52,685 bases of DNA from an uncultured Maribacter sp. (GTDB taxonomy: Bacteria; Bacteroidota; Bacteroidia; Flavobacteriales; Flavobacteriaceae). Position 1 is the first letter of the stretch, and the number at the start of each line of letters is the position of its first letter. The stretch spans positions 1 to 52,685 of the forward strand of contig CAKZLG010000067.1 in NCBI GenBank assembly GCA_937125035.1, in the 5' to 3' direction. The notes below the pieces were generated by a model. The model saw only the letters and a program-made list of their open reading frames with translations, had not been told where the DNA came from and searched no databases. The position numbers and the translations under genes are program-made. Shown here in pieces: positions 28,046 through 37,059 of the stretch.

Positions 28046-30259
28046 TCAAATTTTATCTACGAATCTGGCCAAGATATCCCGAACACTTTTAGTACCATCC
28101 ACAAAATAGCGGGCGTGGGTTTTTTGTCTGCCCACTTTCACGGTAACAGTGCTTTCGGGCAGTTCTTGGAACATGAACTCATCCGTCCAATCATCACCAA
28201 TGGCGAAGACAAAGTCATAATCGGCATCGGCAAAGACCCGCATACTGGCCCTGCCCTTATTGACGTTACTGCTCTTTATTTCCATGACTTTATTGCCATT
28301 GAGTACGCTGAGGTCATCATTGGCGATTAGACTGGTGAGCACGGTATTGAGCTCCACGGAACGTTTTTGGCCAAAATCGGGATCGGTTTGCCGATAATGC
28401 CATGCCAGGGAATAGTTCTTTTCTTCCACAAAACTGCCCGGTGTCCTGTCCACGAAGGACTCCAATACGGGACGTATCTTTTCCATCCAGTCGTTCTTAA
28501 CATTTTCCAACATTCTAAATTCCTCCCCTCCTTGCGAAATCCATACGCCGTGTTCCACGATCATATTATAGCCTTTGGGGAGGAACCATTTGGTGAATGT
28601 TTCCTTGTCCCTACCGCTTATAAGGTACATTTCAGTGCCCTCTTGGGCGGAAATCTCATCCAACAGGGCATATAGCTGTTCATCAGGGCCGGCTTGCTGA
28701 GGATCGTTATGAAAACCTGCCAAGGTGCCGTCATAATCCAAGAACAGCAAACGTTTCTTGGCGCGGTTGTAGTCCTTCATGATGGTGTTCATGATATCCA
28801 CGGACAGTTTGCGGGAGACATAGGTAAGGTCTCGCTGCTTTTGGTTCAATAGGGAGTTCATAAAGTCATTGGCCCATTTCTCCACGTTATAGCGCTCCAA
28901 CCTCTGCTGTAGCAGTTTGTTTCTATTCTGTTGCTCTTTTTTGGGCATGTTGATGGCCTTGTACAGGGTGTCCGCGATCTGTTCAAAATTGTTGGGGTTA
29001 ATGAGAAGGGACTCGTTCATTTCATTGGCCGACCCGGCCATTTCGCTTAAGATCAAAACCCCTGTTTGGTCCGTTCGGGTGGCCACATATTCCTTAGCCA
29101 CGAGGTTCATGCCATCCCTTATGGGTGTTAGCCAAGCGATATCACAGGTAGTGTACAGATCAATGAGATTGTCAAAGGGCATTGACCGATAAAAGTACCA
29201 AATGGGGGTCCAGCTTACCGTGGAGTGTTCCCCATTGATGCGCCCCACGAGTTCATCCACTTCCTTTTTGAGCAATTGGTATTGGGGCACGTTGGATCGG
29301 GAGGGCACGGCAAGGATGATCAAGCGCACTTTTTCTTTGTATTCCGGATATTTGTTCAAGAAATATTCAAAGGCATTCAATCTTTTTGCAATGCCCTTGG
29401 TATAATCAAGCCGGTCTATGGAAAGAAAGAATTTGGCGTCTGGTGTTGATGCCTTATGGGTGTCCAATCTTTTTTGCAATTCTGATTTTTCCTTTTCGTT
29501 TCTCTGGGTGTGCTCTATGGCCGCTTCGTGGAATTTTTTATAGTCGATCCCCATGGGAAAGGAATCTACCTTTATTTCCCTATCCCCCATGAAAATATCA
29601 TTGAAACTCACTTCCAGACCCAGGAGGCGGCGTACGGAACTCAAAAAATGACGCTCGTAGTCATACGTGTGGAAGCCTATAAGGTCTGCCCCTAAAAGCC
29701 CTAGCAGTATTTCACTGCGCCAAGGCAGTGTCCTGAATATTTCAAAGGAAGGAAACGGTATGTGCAAAAAGAAACCAATGGACACATTGGGTCGCTTTTC
29801 CCGGACCATTTGGGGCACCAGCATAAGTTGGTAATCATGAACCCAGATCACATCATCATCCTCCGCGTGCTCCAGAATGGCATCTGCAAACTTCTGGTTT
29901 ACGCTTTGGTAGGTTTCCCAGCTAAAAAGTTCAAATTCAGAATATTCCAAGAAATAATGGAACAATGGCCATATGGTTCTATTGCTAAAGCCGTAGTAAA
30001 ATCCATCTACCTCTTTCTTGGTGAGCTGCACTTTGGACGAACCGTGCTTGGCCAAGGCTTTGTCAATATCCGGGATAAGCTCTTCCGGAATATCCTCATC
30101 CGTAAGCCCGCTCCAACCAATCCAGAGACTGTCGCCCCCGGAATGCACGGATTTCATCCCCGTGGCCAACCCTCCCACGCTGGGGGTGGCAGTGATGCCA
30201 CCATTGCTGATTTGCAATTGTACGGGGAGTCTATTTGAGATTATGATAGTTTTGGACAT
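28046..30259 (-). CDS. otsAB: Fused trehalose-6-phosphate synthase/phosphatase
   Basis: 737 residues from the ATG at 30259 (MSKTIIISNRLPVQL). Upstream in-frame codons run into the divergent intergenic region and are rejected. Residues 1-about 480 are GT20 trehalose-6-phosphate synthase (SNRLPV, GWSGLTDEDI, VWVHDYQLMLVP, LDYTKGIAKRL, GMNLVAKEYVA). Residues about 500-737 are the HAD phosphatase with catalytic D508-Y-D510-G-T and the late FAIGDDWTDEFMF. Together they turn UDP-glucose and glucose-6-phosphate into trehalose, an osmoprotectant. Two bases separate its stop from the next ATG. Confidence 0.94.
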   Translation of the reverse strand: MSKTIIISNRLPVQLQISNGGITATPSVGGLATGMKSVHSGGDSLWIGWSGLTDEDIPEELIPDIDKALAKHGSSKVQLTKKEVDGFYYGFSNRTIWPLFHYFLEYSEFELFSWETYQSVNQKFADAILEHAEDDDVIWVHDYQLMLVPQMVREKRPNVSIGFFLHIPFPSFEIFRTLPWRSEILLGLLGADLIGFHTYDYERHFLSSVRRLLGLEVSFNDIFMGDREIKVDSFPMGIDYKKFHEAAIEHTQRNEKEKSELQKRLDTHKASTPDAKFFLSIDRLDYTKGIAKRLNAFEYFLNKYPEYKEKVRLIILAVPSRSNVPQYQLLKKEVDELVGRINGEHSTVSWTPIWYFYRSMPFDNLIDLYTTCDIAWLTPIRDGMNLVAKEYVATRTDQTGVLILSEMAGSANEMNESLLINPNNFEQIADTLYKAINMPKKEQQNRNKLLQQRLERYNVEKWANDFMNSLLNQKQRDLTYVSRKLSVDIMNTIMKDYNRAKKRLLFLDYDGTLAGFHNDPQQAGPDEQLYALLDEISAQEGTEMYLISGRDKETFTKWFLPKGYNMIVEHGVWISQGGEEFRMLENVKNDWMEKIRPVLESFVDRTPGSFVEEKNYSLAWHYRQTDPDFGQKRSVELNTVLTSLIANDDLSVLNGNKVMEIKSSNVNKGRASMRVFADADYDFVFAIGDDWTDEFMFQELPESTVTVKVGRQKTHARYFVDGTKSVRDILARFVDKI

Positions 30260-30340
30260 AAAACAGGGATTTTGTTTTGTTTTGAACTTAATTTCTCTCA
30301 ATTTCGGGAAAAACTGGGGCAATACCAATTGAAACAGAAA

Positions 30341-32164
30341 ATGAATCAACAATTTTACGGAATGGATAATTTGGACTACGGAATTATAGGAAATTGCAGG
30401 AGTGCTGCTTTGGTTTCAAAAACAGGCTCCATAGATTGGTGCTGTTTGCCGGAATTTGATTCCTCCTCCGTATTTGCCAAGCTGTTGGATGAAAACATAG
30501 GGGGCAGTTTTGAAATCCTCGTGGATGATGATTATACCATTACGCAACGTTATAAAAAGCACACCGCCCTATTGATCACCAGATTCACTAAGGGTGGGGA
30601 CAGCTTTGAGGTGAGGGACTTCATGCCACGTTACCGTAAGGAGGGCGGGGGATACAATTCACCCCCAGAAGTCGTTCGTTTTTTTAAACATATTACTGGG
30701 AAACCGGTGTTCCGTGTGAAATATGAACCAAAATTGGAGTATGCCCAAGGGGAAACACATACCTATGTCAAGAAAAACTTCATTGTGAGCCTTACAAAGG
30801 CCGTAAAGTTCGATACCTGCTTTCTATACACTTCCTTCAACAAGAACGCCGTTTTGGAGGGTAGGGAGATAGAGCTTTCCGACGATGGTTATTTCTTAAT
30901 GGGCTATAATGAAAAACTCTTTCAGCCCACGGTGCGTAAAATGTACACGGAAATGGAACGTACCAAGGTGTACTGGCTCAATTGGAGCAGTAAAACGCCA
31001 AATTACAAAGAATACAATGCCCAGATCAACAGGAGTGCCATCACCTTGAAGCTCCTTAGCTATGATAAGTCTGGGGCGGTATTGGCAGCGGCCACCACAT
31101 CACTCCCTGAAACGATAGGGGAAGTACGCAATTGGGACTATCGTTTCTGTTGGATAAGGGACGCCTCCATGGTCATAAAGGTGGTGGGCGAACTGGGTCA
31201 TAAAAATGTGGCCAGAAGGTATCTGCAGTTCATTGTGGATCTGATTCCGGACAAGGATGAAAAGTTACAGATTATGTACGGCATCAACAAAGAGAAGATA
31301 CTTACCGAGGAATCTTTGGACCATCTAAGCGGTTATAAAGGCTCCAAACCTGTGAGGATCGGTAATGCGGCCTATAAACAACGTCAAAATGATATCTACG
31401 GCATTCTTATGGATGTGATCTATGAGCAGTTGGCCAAATATACGAACGACATAGAGAATGGCGAGGAGCTCTGGGGCATTACCAAGGGCATTGTTTGGAT
31501 CGTATCCAACCACTGGAAGGAGGCAGATAAGGGAATCTGGGAATTCCGTACGGAAGATCGGCACTTTACCTTTTCCAAAGTACTCTGTTGGGTGGCCATT
31601 GATCGGGCCATTAAGGTGGCCCGCATATTCAGGAAGACCAGGAAAATTGAAAAATGGACCATTTTAGAGCAGGAGATAAAAAGGGATATCCATGAAAATG
31701 CGTGGAATCCGGAGGTAAACGCCTTTGTGCAGAGCTATGGGTCGCCCCATTTAGATGCCGCTGTATTGCTAATGGAGCACTATGGGTTCATCCATGCCAA
31801 GGATCCCAAGTACGTGAATACCGTAATGGCCATAGAACGTGAGCTCAGCAATGATGGCTTGCTCTATCGCTATAAAAATGAGGACGATTTTGGACTTCCC
31901 TCATCTTCCTTTACCATCTGTACCTTCTGGTTCATAAACAGTCTCTTTAAAATTGGGGAAGAGGAAAAATCAAGGGTCTATTTTGACAAGCTGTTGAGTT
32001 ACAGCAACCACTTGGGCCTTTTTAGTGAAGATATTGATTTTAAAACGAAAAGGTTACTTGGAAATTTTCCGCAGGCCTACTCCCATCTAGCGTTGATAGA
32101 CTGTGCGATCAATTTCTCCCGTAAGGAGAGTGAAGAACAAGTAAGGGAATCCCTGCGTCTATAA
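30341..32164 (+). CDS. Glycoside hydrolase family 15 protein, candidate trehalase
   Basis: 607 residues from the ATG at 30341 (MNQQFYGMDNLDYGIIGNC). The N-terminal beta domain begins GSIDWCCLPEFDSSSVF; the (alpha/alpha)6 barrel follows from about 250 (NWDYRFCWIRDASM). The two acidic catalytic residues of the family fit Glu401 (GIWEFR) and Glu563 (LFSEDID, before GNFPQAYSH). GH15 includes glucoamylases and trehalases. The divergent otsAB neighbour makes trehalase the better guess, but that is inference. No signal peptide, so cytoplasmic, where trehalose is made. Its stop overlaps that of the decarboxylase by 6 bp. Confidence 0.9.
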   Translation: MNQQFYGMDNLDYGIIGNCRSAALVSKTGSIDWCCLPEFDSSSVFAKLLDENIGGSFEILVDDDYTITQRYKKHTALLITRFTKGGDSFEVRDFMPRYRKEGGGYNSPPEVVRFFKHITGKPVFRVKYEPKLEYAQGETHTYVKKNFIVSLTKAVKFDTCFLYTSFNKNAVLEGREIELSDDGYFLMGYNEKLFQPTVRKMYTEMERTKVYWLNWSSKTPNYKEYNAQINRSAITLKLLSYDKSGAVLAAATTSLPETIGEVRNWDYRFCWIRDASMVIKVVGELGHKNVARRYLQFIVDLIPDKDEKLQIMYGINKEKILTEESLDHLSGYKGSKPVRIGNAAYKQRQNDIYGILMDVIYEQLAKYTNDIENGEELWGITKGIVWIVSNHWKEADKGIWEFRTEDRHFTFSKVLCWVAIDRAIKVARIFRKTRKIEKWTILEQEIKRDIHENAWNPEVNAFVQSYGSPHLDAAVLLMEHYGFIHAKDPKYVNTVMAIERELSNDGLLYRYKNEDDFGLPSSSFTICTFWFINSLFKIGEEEKSRVYFDKLLSYSNHLGLFSEDIDFKTKRLLGNFPQAYSHLALIDCAINFSRKESEEQVRESLRL

Positions 32165-33604
32165 TAAGGCCCAAGGACCCGTCCTTTCGGCCCATGTAAG
32201 CATTTTTGCCAATAATCGTTGAAAGTGCGTTCTGGTGGTAAAGGGGTTCATCACCGTAACGCGCAGGTAGTGGACGCTCTTTAGCTTAGTCTGTACGATG
32301 TAGAATTCCCCTTCCTCCAGTAGTTGTTTCCTAAGGCCCGCATTGAGCTGGTTGAGCTGTTCTTGGTTCAAGTCCTTATCCACGTACCGGAAACAGACAA
32401 TGTTGCACATAGGGTTTACGGCCAATTCAAAATTGGGGTGGGTGGAAATGATTTCCGCGAACTCCGTTCCCTTGTCAAACAGGTGGGTCACGAAGTTATT
32501 GAACACTTCTTCCCCATACATTTTTAATAAGGTATACCAATGAATGCTCATCATGGTCTTGGTACATTCAAACGTCTTTTTACCGGAGTTGCACCAATCC
32601 TCCAACTCGGATTCCGTTAACAGGTATTCTGCCTTTTGACTGAAAGTAGCATTGGTGTGACTGCTTTTTTTATAGAGTAGTGCCGTGGTGATGGTGGGCA
32701 TCATCAGCATCTTATGACCGTCTATGGCCACGGAGTCCGCCTTTTCGATTCCGCTTAAAAGCCCCTTGTACTTGTCCGAAAAAATGGCCGCACCCCCGTG
32801 CGCGCCATCCACATGGAACCACAGCTGCTTATTCTCTGCAAAGGCGGAAATGGCCCCAAGATCATCGAACATGCCCGTGGCGGTACTTGGAGCACTCCCT
32901 ACTATGGCGAATATATGAACGCCCTTTGCCGTGGCTTCCCTATATTTTTTTTCCAGCAATCCAGTGTCCATCCTATAATCCTGCGTAGCGGGAACCTTGA
33001 TGATACCATCCTCTCCCAGCCCCATGATCTTAGCGGCCCTGTCTATACAATAATGGGCTTCTTCGCTTACCATAATACCCAGTTGGTGGTGCATGCCGCC
33101 GTTCCAAATATCGGAGTCAACGTTCATTCTCCGTGCCGTTAAAAGAGCGGTGAGGTTGGCCAGGGTACCTCCTGAGGTTAGAAAGCCTCCGGAGAGGTCA
33201 CCGTACCCTATTTTTTTACACAAGAGATCGGTCACCACCCGTTCCATTGCTGAAGGGGCCATCCCCATTTCATAAACCGCCATACCGTTGTTCAATAGTC
33301 CGCTGATCATGGCGGTAAGTGAGGTGATGGGGGCAGTGGGACTTACTTGGTGCCCAATATAATGGGGGTGATGAATGTGGGTGATACGTTTTGTGATTTC
33401 TGGGAACAAGGCGTTTTTGTCCCCGTTGGCCAAAAATTTTTGCCAGAATTGCAATTCTTCTTCAGGTTCGTTCCAATGAATGGCCTTTCCTGATTCCCCA
33501 CTGAGTTTATCCGCCAAATGATCGGCCAGTTCGTCTACAAGTCGGTGCCCTCTTTCCCGGAAGTCCTCTGGGTCGTAGGCCTTTTCCAAAAGCGATTTTT
33601 CCAT
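32159..33604 (-). CDS. PLP-dependent group II decarboxylase
   Basis: 481 residues. The fold-type I aromatic/glutamate decarboxylase plan is clear: HPHYIGHQVSPTAP near the N-terminus, GGFLTSGGTLANLTAL (phosphate loop), HYCIDRAAKIMG (ring stacking), WFHVDGAHGG (Asp to pyridine N) and SVAIDGHKMLMMP with Schiff-base Lys298. The family includes diaminobutyrate, tyrosine, aromatic and aspartate decarboxylases; the substrate is not decided by these motifs. Apparently monocistronic, converging with the GH15 gene by 6 bp. Confidence 0.9.
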   Translation of the reverse strand: MEKSLLEKAYDPEDFRERGHRLVDELADHLADKLSGESGKAIHWNEPEEELQFWQKFLANGDKNALFPEITKRITHIHHPHYIGHQVSPTAPITSLTAMISGLLNNGMAVYEMGMAPSAMERVVTDLLCKKIGYGDLSGGFLTSGGTLANLTALLTARRMNVDSDIWNGGMHHQLGIMVSEEAHYCIDRAAKIMGLGEDGIIKVPATQDYRMDTGLLEKKYREATAKGVHIFAIVGSAPSTATGMFDDLGAISAFAENKQLWFHVDGAHGGAAIFSDKYKGLLSGIEKADSVAIDGHKMLMMPTITTALLYKKSSHTNATFSQKAEYLLTESELEDWCNSGKKTFECTKTMMSIHWYTLLKMYGEEVFNNFVTHLFDKGTEFAEIISTHPNFELAVNPMCNIVCFRYVDKDLNQEQLNQLNAGLRKQLLEEGEFYIVQTKLKSVHYLRVTVMNPFTTRTHFQRLLAKMLTWAERTGPWALL

Positions 33605-33608
33605 CTGC

Positions 33609-33639
33609 TAAATGTAGGCGGTTTGGCGAATATGGACAA
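33609..33639 (-). promoter_or_regulatory. Candidate decarboxylase promoter, nearly leaderless
   Basis: TTG (33637-33639), 20 bp, then TACATTTA (33609-33616), one mismatch from TAnnTTTG. Transcription would begin almost at the ATG (33604). Confidence 0.3.
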
Positions 33640-33640
33640 A

Positions 33641-33666
33641 TAAAAACCGCCCCTATTGGAGCGGTT
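33641..33666 (-). terminator. Rho-independent terminator of acyl-CoA dehydrogenase gene
   Basis: On the minus strand AACCGCTCC pairs with GGGGCGGTT (one G-U pair, AATA loop), running into TTTTA. It lies 38 bp past the dehydrogenase stop and next to a second GC-rich hairpin (33672-33694). Confidence 0.65.
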
Positions 33667-33703
33667 CCTAACCTTGTGGTTCACCACCACAGGGTCATTT
33701 GAG

Positions 33704-35515
33704 TTAGTCAAATGTATAACCATTGTCCGCAGCCACCCTGTCCGCTATTTGGGTGCGTAGGGCCACTACATTGGGGTTGTTGGTGTATTTGGTAAAACGC
33801 TTAAGGCCCATGAGCATCATGCGCTGTTCATCGCCTTCGGAAAAGGACACAATAGCTTCCTTTCCTTTTTGGATCACGGTTTCCGTGGCTCTATAGAGAA
33901 AGAGTTTGGACATGGCAATTTGGGTTGCCTGGGCTTCCTCTCCGAAACGTTTCGCATTTTTTTCGGTTCTTAAAAGGGCGGATTCCGCCAAGTAGACCTG
34001 TATGAGAATATCAGAAGCGGCCATTAACAATTGTTGGTGTTCCTCCAACTGCGGCCCAAACTTTTGAACGGCACTGCCCGCTACCATTAAAAACACTTTT
34101 TTCAGACGTTTCACCACGTCTTTTTCCTCCGCAAAAAGCTCGGAATAATCAGGCGTGTCAAAAGAGGGGATGCCCATCAATTCTTCCCCCACCGCCGTGG
34201 CTGGCCCCAAGAGGTCCACATGGCCCTTCATTGCCTTTTTCACCAGCATGCCAACGGCCAACATGCGGTTGATTTCGTTGGTGCCTTCGTAGATACGGGC
34301 AATCCTGGCATCTCTCCAAGCAGATTCCATAGGGGTGTCCGCACTGAAGCCCATTCCTCCAAAAATCTGTATGCCTTCATCGGTTGTTTGTTGTGCGTGT
34401 TCTGAAACCGCCACTTTTAGGATGGAACATTCAATGGCATATTCCTCCACGCCTTTCAGCTCAGCTTCTTGATGTGTATTGCCAGCGGCGACTCGCAAAG
34501 CAATGCGATCTTCTATGTTTTTCGCCGCGCGGTACGAAGCCGCTTCATCCACATAGACATTGGTGGCCATATCTGCGATTTTCGCCTTTATGGCTCCAAA
34601 ATTCATGATGGCCGTCTTGAACTGTATGCGTTCGTTGGCGTATTTGGTGGCTTCATCCACCACTCTGCGCTGCGCATCCAAACAGGCGGCCGCCAATTTT
34701 ATACGGCCTACGTTCAGGGCGTTCATGGCTATTTTGAATCCGTTGCCACGTTCTGAGAGCATGTTTTCAACAGGCACTTTGGTCTCGTTGAAAAAAACTT
34801 GGCGGGTAGAGGAGGAGTGTATCCCCAATTTTTTCTCTTCATCACCCAGTGTTATACCATTTTCAGGGTCGTTTTCCACTATGAAACCGGTAATGTTCTT
34901 ATCGTCCTCAATACGTGCAAAGACGATGAAAACACTGCAGAAGCCCGCATTGGAAATCCACATTTTCTGCCCGGAAATGAGGTAGTGCTTACCATCCTCT
35001 GTAAGCACCGCCTTGGTTTTGCCGGAGTTGGCATCCGAGCCAGCTCCCGGCTCCGTTAGGCAGTAGGCGCCGAACCATTCCCCAGACGCTAATTTTGGAA
35101 CGTATTTTTGCTTTTGCTCTTCGGTGCCATATAAGGTGATCGGCATGGTGCCAATGCCCGTATGTGCACCAAAGGCCGTACTGAAAGAGCCGGTTGCCCC
35201 CGAGATATAATCGCAGACCAACATGGTACTTACAAAGCCCATGCCCATGCCTCCATAGGCTTCAGGCACGGCCACGCTGAGCAAGCCCAGTTCACCGGCC
35301 TTGCGCATGCACTCCTCCGTATAGCCATAGTCTTTTTTCTCAAAACGCTCCCAGTGCGCCCAAAGTTCGCGGTCCACGAATTCCTTGGTACTTTCGCGCA
35401 TCATTCTTTGTTCCTCATTAAGGTCTTCTAGGGTAAAAACATCTTCACTCTGTGTTTCTTTTACCAAGAATTGGCCGCCGCGCAGCAATTCCTCTTTTTT
35501 GTCCATTGTTTCCAT
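33704..35515 (-). CDS. fadE: Acyl-CoA dehydrogenase, long (VLCAD-like) type
   Basis: 603 residues from the ATG at 35515 (METMDKKEELLRGGQFLVKE); another Met lies three codons on. It makes the first oxidation of beta-oxidation, acyl-CoA to trans-2-enoyl-CoA, passing electrons through FAD. Visible: CLTEPGAGSDANSGKT and WISNAGFCSVFIVFAR (FAD and substrate loops), GGMGFSADTPMESAWRDARI, and IYEGTNEINR with the catalytic Glu. A helical extension past about 440 makes it longer than medium-chain enzymes, as in VLCAD-type members. The symbol is by role and position. Last gene of the marR-fadB-fadA-fadE block, with a structured leader just upstream. Confidence 0.92.
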   Translation of the reverse strand: METMDKKEELLRGGQFLVKETQSEDVFTLEDLNEEQRMMRESTKEFVDRELWAHWERFEKKDYGYTEECMRKAGELGLLSVAVPEAYGGMGMGFVSTMLVCDYISGATGSFSTAFGAHTGIGTMPITLYGTEEQKQKYVPKLASGEWFGAYCLTEPGAGSDANSGKTKAVLTEDGKHYLISGQKMWISNAGFCSVFIVFARIEDDKNITGFIVENDPENGITLGDEEKKLGIHSSSTRQVFFNETKVPVENMLSERGNGFKIAMNALNVGRIKLAAACLDAQRRVVDEATKYANERIQFKTAIMNFGAIKAKIADMATNVYVDEAASYRAAKNIEDRIALRVAAGNTHQEAELKGVEEYAIECSILKVAVSEHAQQTTDEGIQIFGGMGFSADTPMESAWRDARIARIYEGTNEINRMLAVGMLVKKAMKGHVDLLGPATAVGEELMGIPSFDTPDYSELFAEEKDVVKRLKKVFLMVAGSAVQKFGPQLEEHQQLLMAASDILIQVYLAESALLRTEKNAKRFGEEAQATQIAMSKLFLYRATETVIQKGKEAIVSFSEGDEQRMMLMGLKRFTKYTNNPNVVALRTQIADRVAADNGYTFD

Positions 35516-35520
35516 ACGCT

Positions 35521-35581
35521 GGGCCCCTTTGTCCCCGGTGGGGAAATGCCTATTAGGGGTCAATAGGTTTTATGTGTTATT
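35521..35581 (-). repeat. Double-hairpin leader, copy B (before fadE)
   Basis: Starts 5 bp upstream of the fadE start. On the plus strand it holds TCCCC-GGT-GGGGA, then CCTAT...ATAGG around the shared core AGGGGTCAATAGG (35555-35567), then TGTTATT. It matches copy A before fadA in order and core sequence. Confidence 0.65.
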
Positions 35582-35732
35582 AAAATGGTCTTATATAATG
35601 TTTCAGGCAAATTCCTATTTTCAAATAGGTTTTGCCAGTGGTTTGTTCGGTTCGGTGTTGTTTATTTTCAAATACTATACTGTTGGTTAACAGCGGTTTA
35701 TCCTTCCTTTGGACAATGCAGCCCCAAGGGCT

Positions 35733-36923
35733 TTAGTTCAAAAACTCGAATATGCCCGCAGCACCCTGTCCTGTTCCCACGCACATGGTCACCAGGCCGT
35801 ACTTGCCCGTCATCTGGCGCTTTCGCATCTCATCAAATAACTGTGCCGATAGTTTTGCGCCGGTGCAGCCCAAGGGATGGCCCAAGGCAATTGCGCCCCC
35901 GTTCACATTCACAATGTCCGGGTTCAGGTTCAGCTCGCGCATCACTGCAAGGGATTGTGAGGCAAAGGCTTCGTTCAGTTCTATCAGTTCAATGGCATCT
36001 TGTTTTAAACCGGCCTGTTTCAAGGCTTTGGGTACTGCGGCCACGGGACCAATGCCCATGATGCGGGGCGGTACGCCTGCTGCGGCATAGTTGACCAACC
36101 TTGCAATGGGCTCCAGATTCAATTCCTTTACCATATCCTCGCTCATGATCAATACAAATGCGGCACCATCACTCATTTGTGAGGAATTGCCCGCGGTAAC
36201 ACTGCCGTTGGCGGCAAATACGGGCCTAAGCTTGGCCAAAACCTCCAACGAGGTGTCCGCCCTTGGACCTTCGTCTTTTGATACCGTATATTTTTTGGTC
36301 GCTTTTTTGCCATTGGGCCCCACATAGGTCTGCTCCACTTCAACGGGAACGATCTGATCTTGAAAGCGGTCCTCTGCTTGCGCCTTTAAGGCCTTTTGGT
36401 GGGAATCATAGGCAAACTGGTCTTGATCTTCCCTAGAGACTTTAAATTCTTGGGCCACCGCCTCCGCGGTATTGCCCATGCCCCAATAATAATCCTCATG
36501 GCCCTCTTTCACCAAGTCATAGTTCAATTCTGTTTTGTACCCTGTCATGGGTACCGCGCTCATGCTTTCAGCACCTCCTGCAATGATGCAGTTGGCCATG
36601 CCAGACTGTATTTTGGCCGTGGCCATGGCAATGGTCTCCAATCCGGAGGAGCAGAAACGGTTCACGGTAACACCGGGTACATCCACAATATCCAGTCCCA
36701 TTAAGGAAATGAGTCGCGCCATATTGAGCCCCTGTGAACCTTCCGGCATTGCATTCCCCACAATGACGTCGTCAATACGTTTTTTATCGAACTGGGGCAG
36801 CTCTTTCATCATGTACTGTATGGTCTCCGCCGCCAGCTCATCGGTTCTCGTAAAACGGAAAACTCCTTTTGGGGCTTTCCCTACTGCGGTTCTATATGCT
36901 TTTACTATGTATGCTTGTTTCAT
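35733..36923 (-). CDS. fadA: Acetyl-CoA C-acyltransferase (3-ketoacyl-CoA thiolase)
   Basis: 396 residues, the normal thiolase length. Catalytic Cys91 is in [12 protein letters not shown], His349 in [15 protein letters not shown] and Cys381 in [13 protein letters not shown]. It cleaves 3-ketoacyl-CoA with CoA to acetyl-CoA and a shortened acyl-CoA, closing the beta-oxidation cycle. It lies between fadB (136 bp upstream) and fadE (217 bp downstream). Gaps of that size inside an operon are unusual; each contains a copy of the same leader element. Confidence 0.95.
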   Translation of the reverse strand: MKQAYIVKAYRTAVGKAPKGVFRFTRTDELAAETIQYMMKELPQFDKKRIDDVIVGNAMPEGSQGLNMARLISLMGLDIVDVPGVTVNRFCSSGLETIAMATAKIQSGMANCIIAGGAESMSAVPMTGYKTELNYDLVKEGHEDYYWGMGNTAEAVAQEFKVSREDQDQFAYDSHQKALKAQAEDRFQDQIVPVEVEQTYVGPNGKKATKKYTVSKDEGPRADTSLEVLAKLRPVFAANGSVTAGNSSQMSDGAAFVLIMSEDMVKELNLEPIARLVNYAAAGVPPRIMGIGPVAAVPKALKQAGLKQDAIELIELNEAFASQSLAVMRELNLNPDIVNVNGGAIALGHPLGCTGAKLSAQLFDEMRKRQMTGKYGLVTMCVGTGQGAAGIFEFLN

Positions 36924-36925
36924 AT

Positions 36926-36987
36926 GGGCCCCCTGGCCCCCCTTAGGGGGAATTCCTATCAGGGGTCAATAGGATTTTAGTTGTTAT
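36926..36987 (-). repeat. Double-hairpin leader, copy A (before fadA)
   Basis: Starts 2 bp upstream of the fadA start. On the plus strand it holds CCCCC-CTTA-GGGGG, then CCTAT...ATAGG around the core AGGGGTCAATAGG (36961-36973), then TGTTATT. Same order and spacing as copy B at 35521-35581. Confidence 0.65.
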
Positions 36988-37059
36988 TTCTAAAATTGTT
37001 CGCTGATTCCAACTTTTTCATGCGTTAAGGTTTCCACTTCCTTATGGGGTGGAGGTTTT

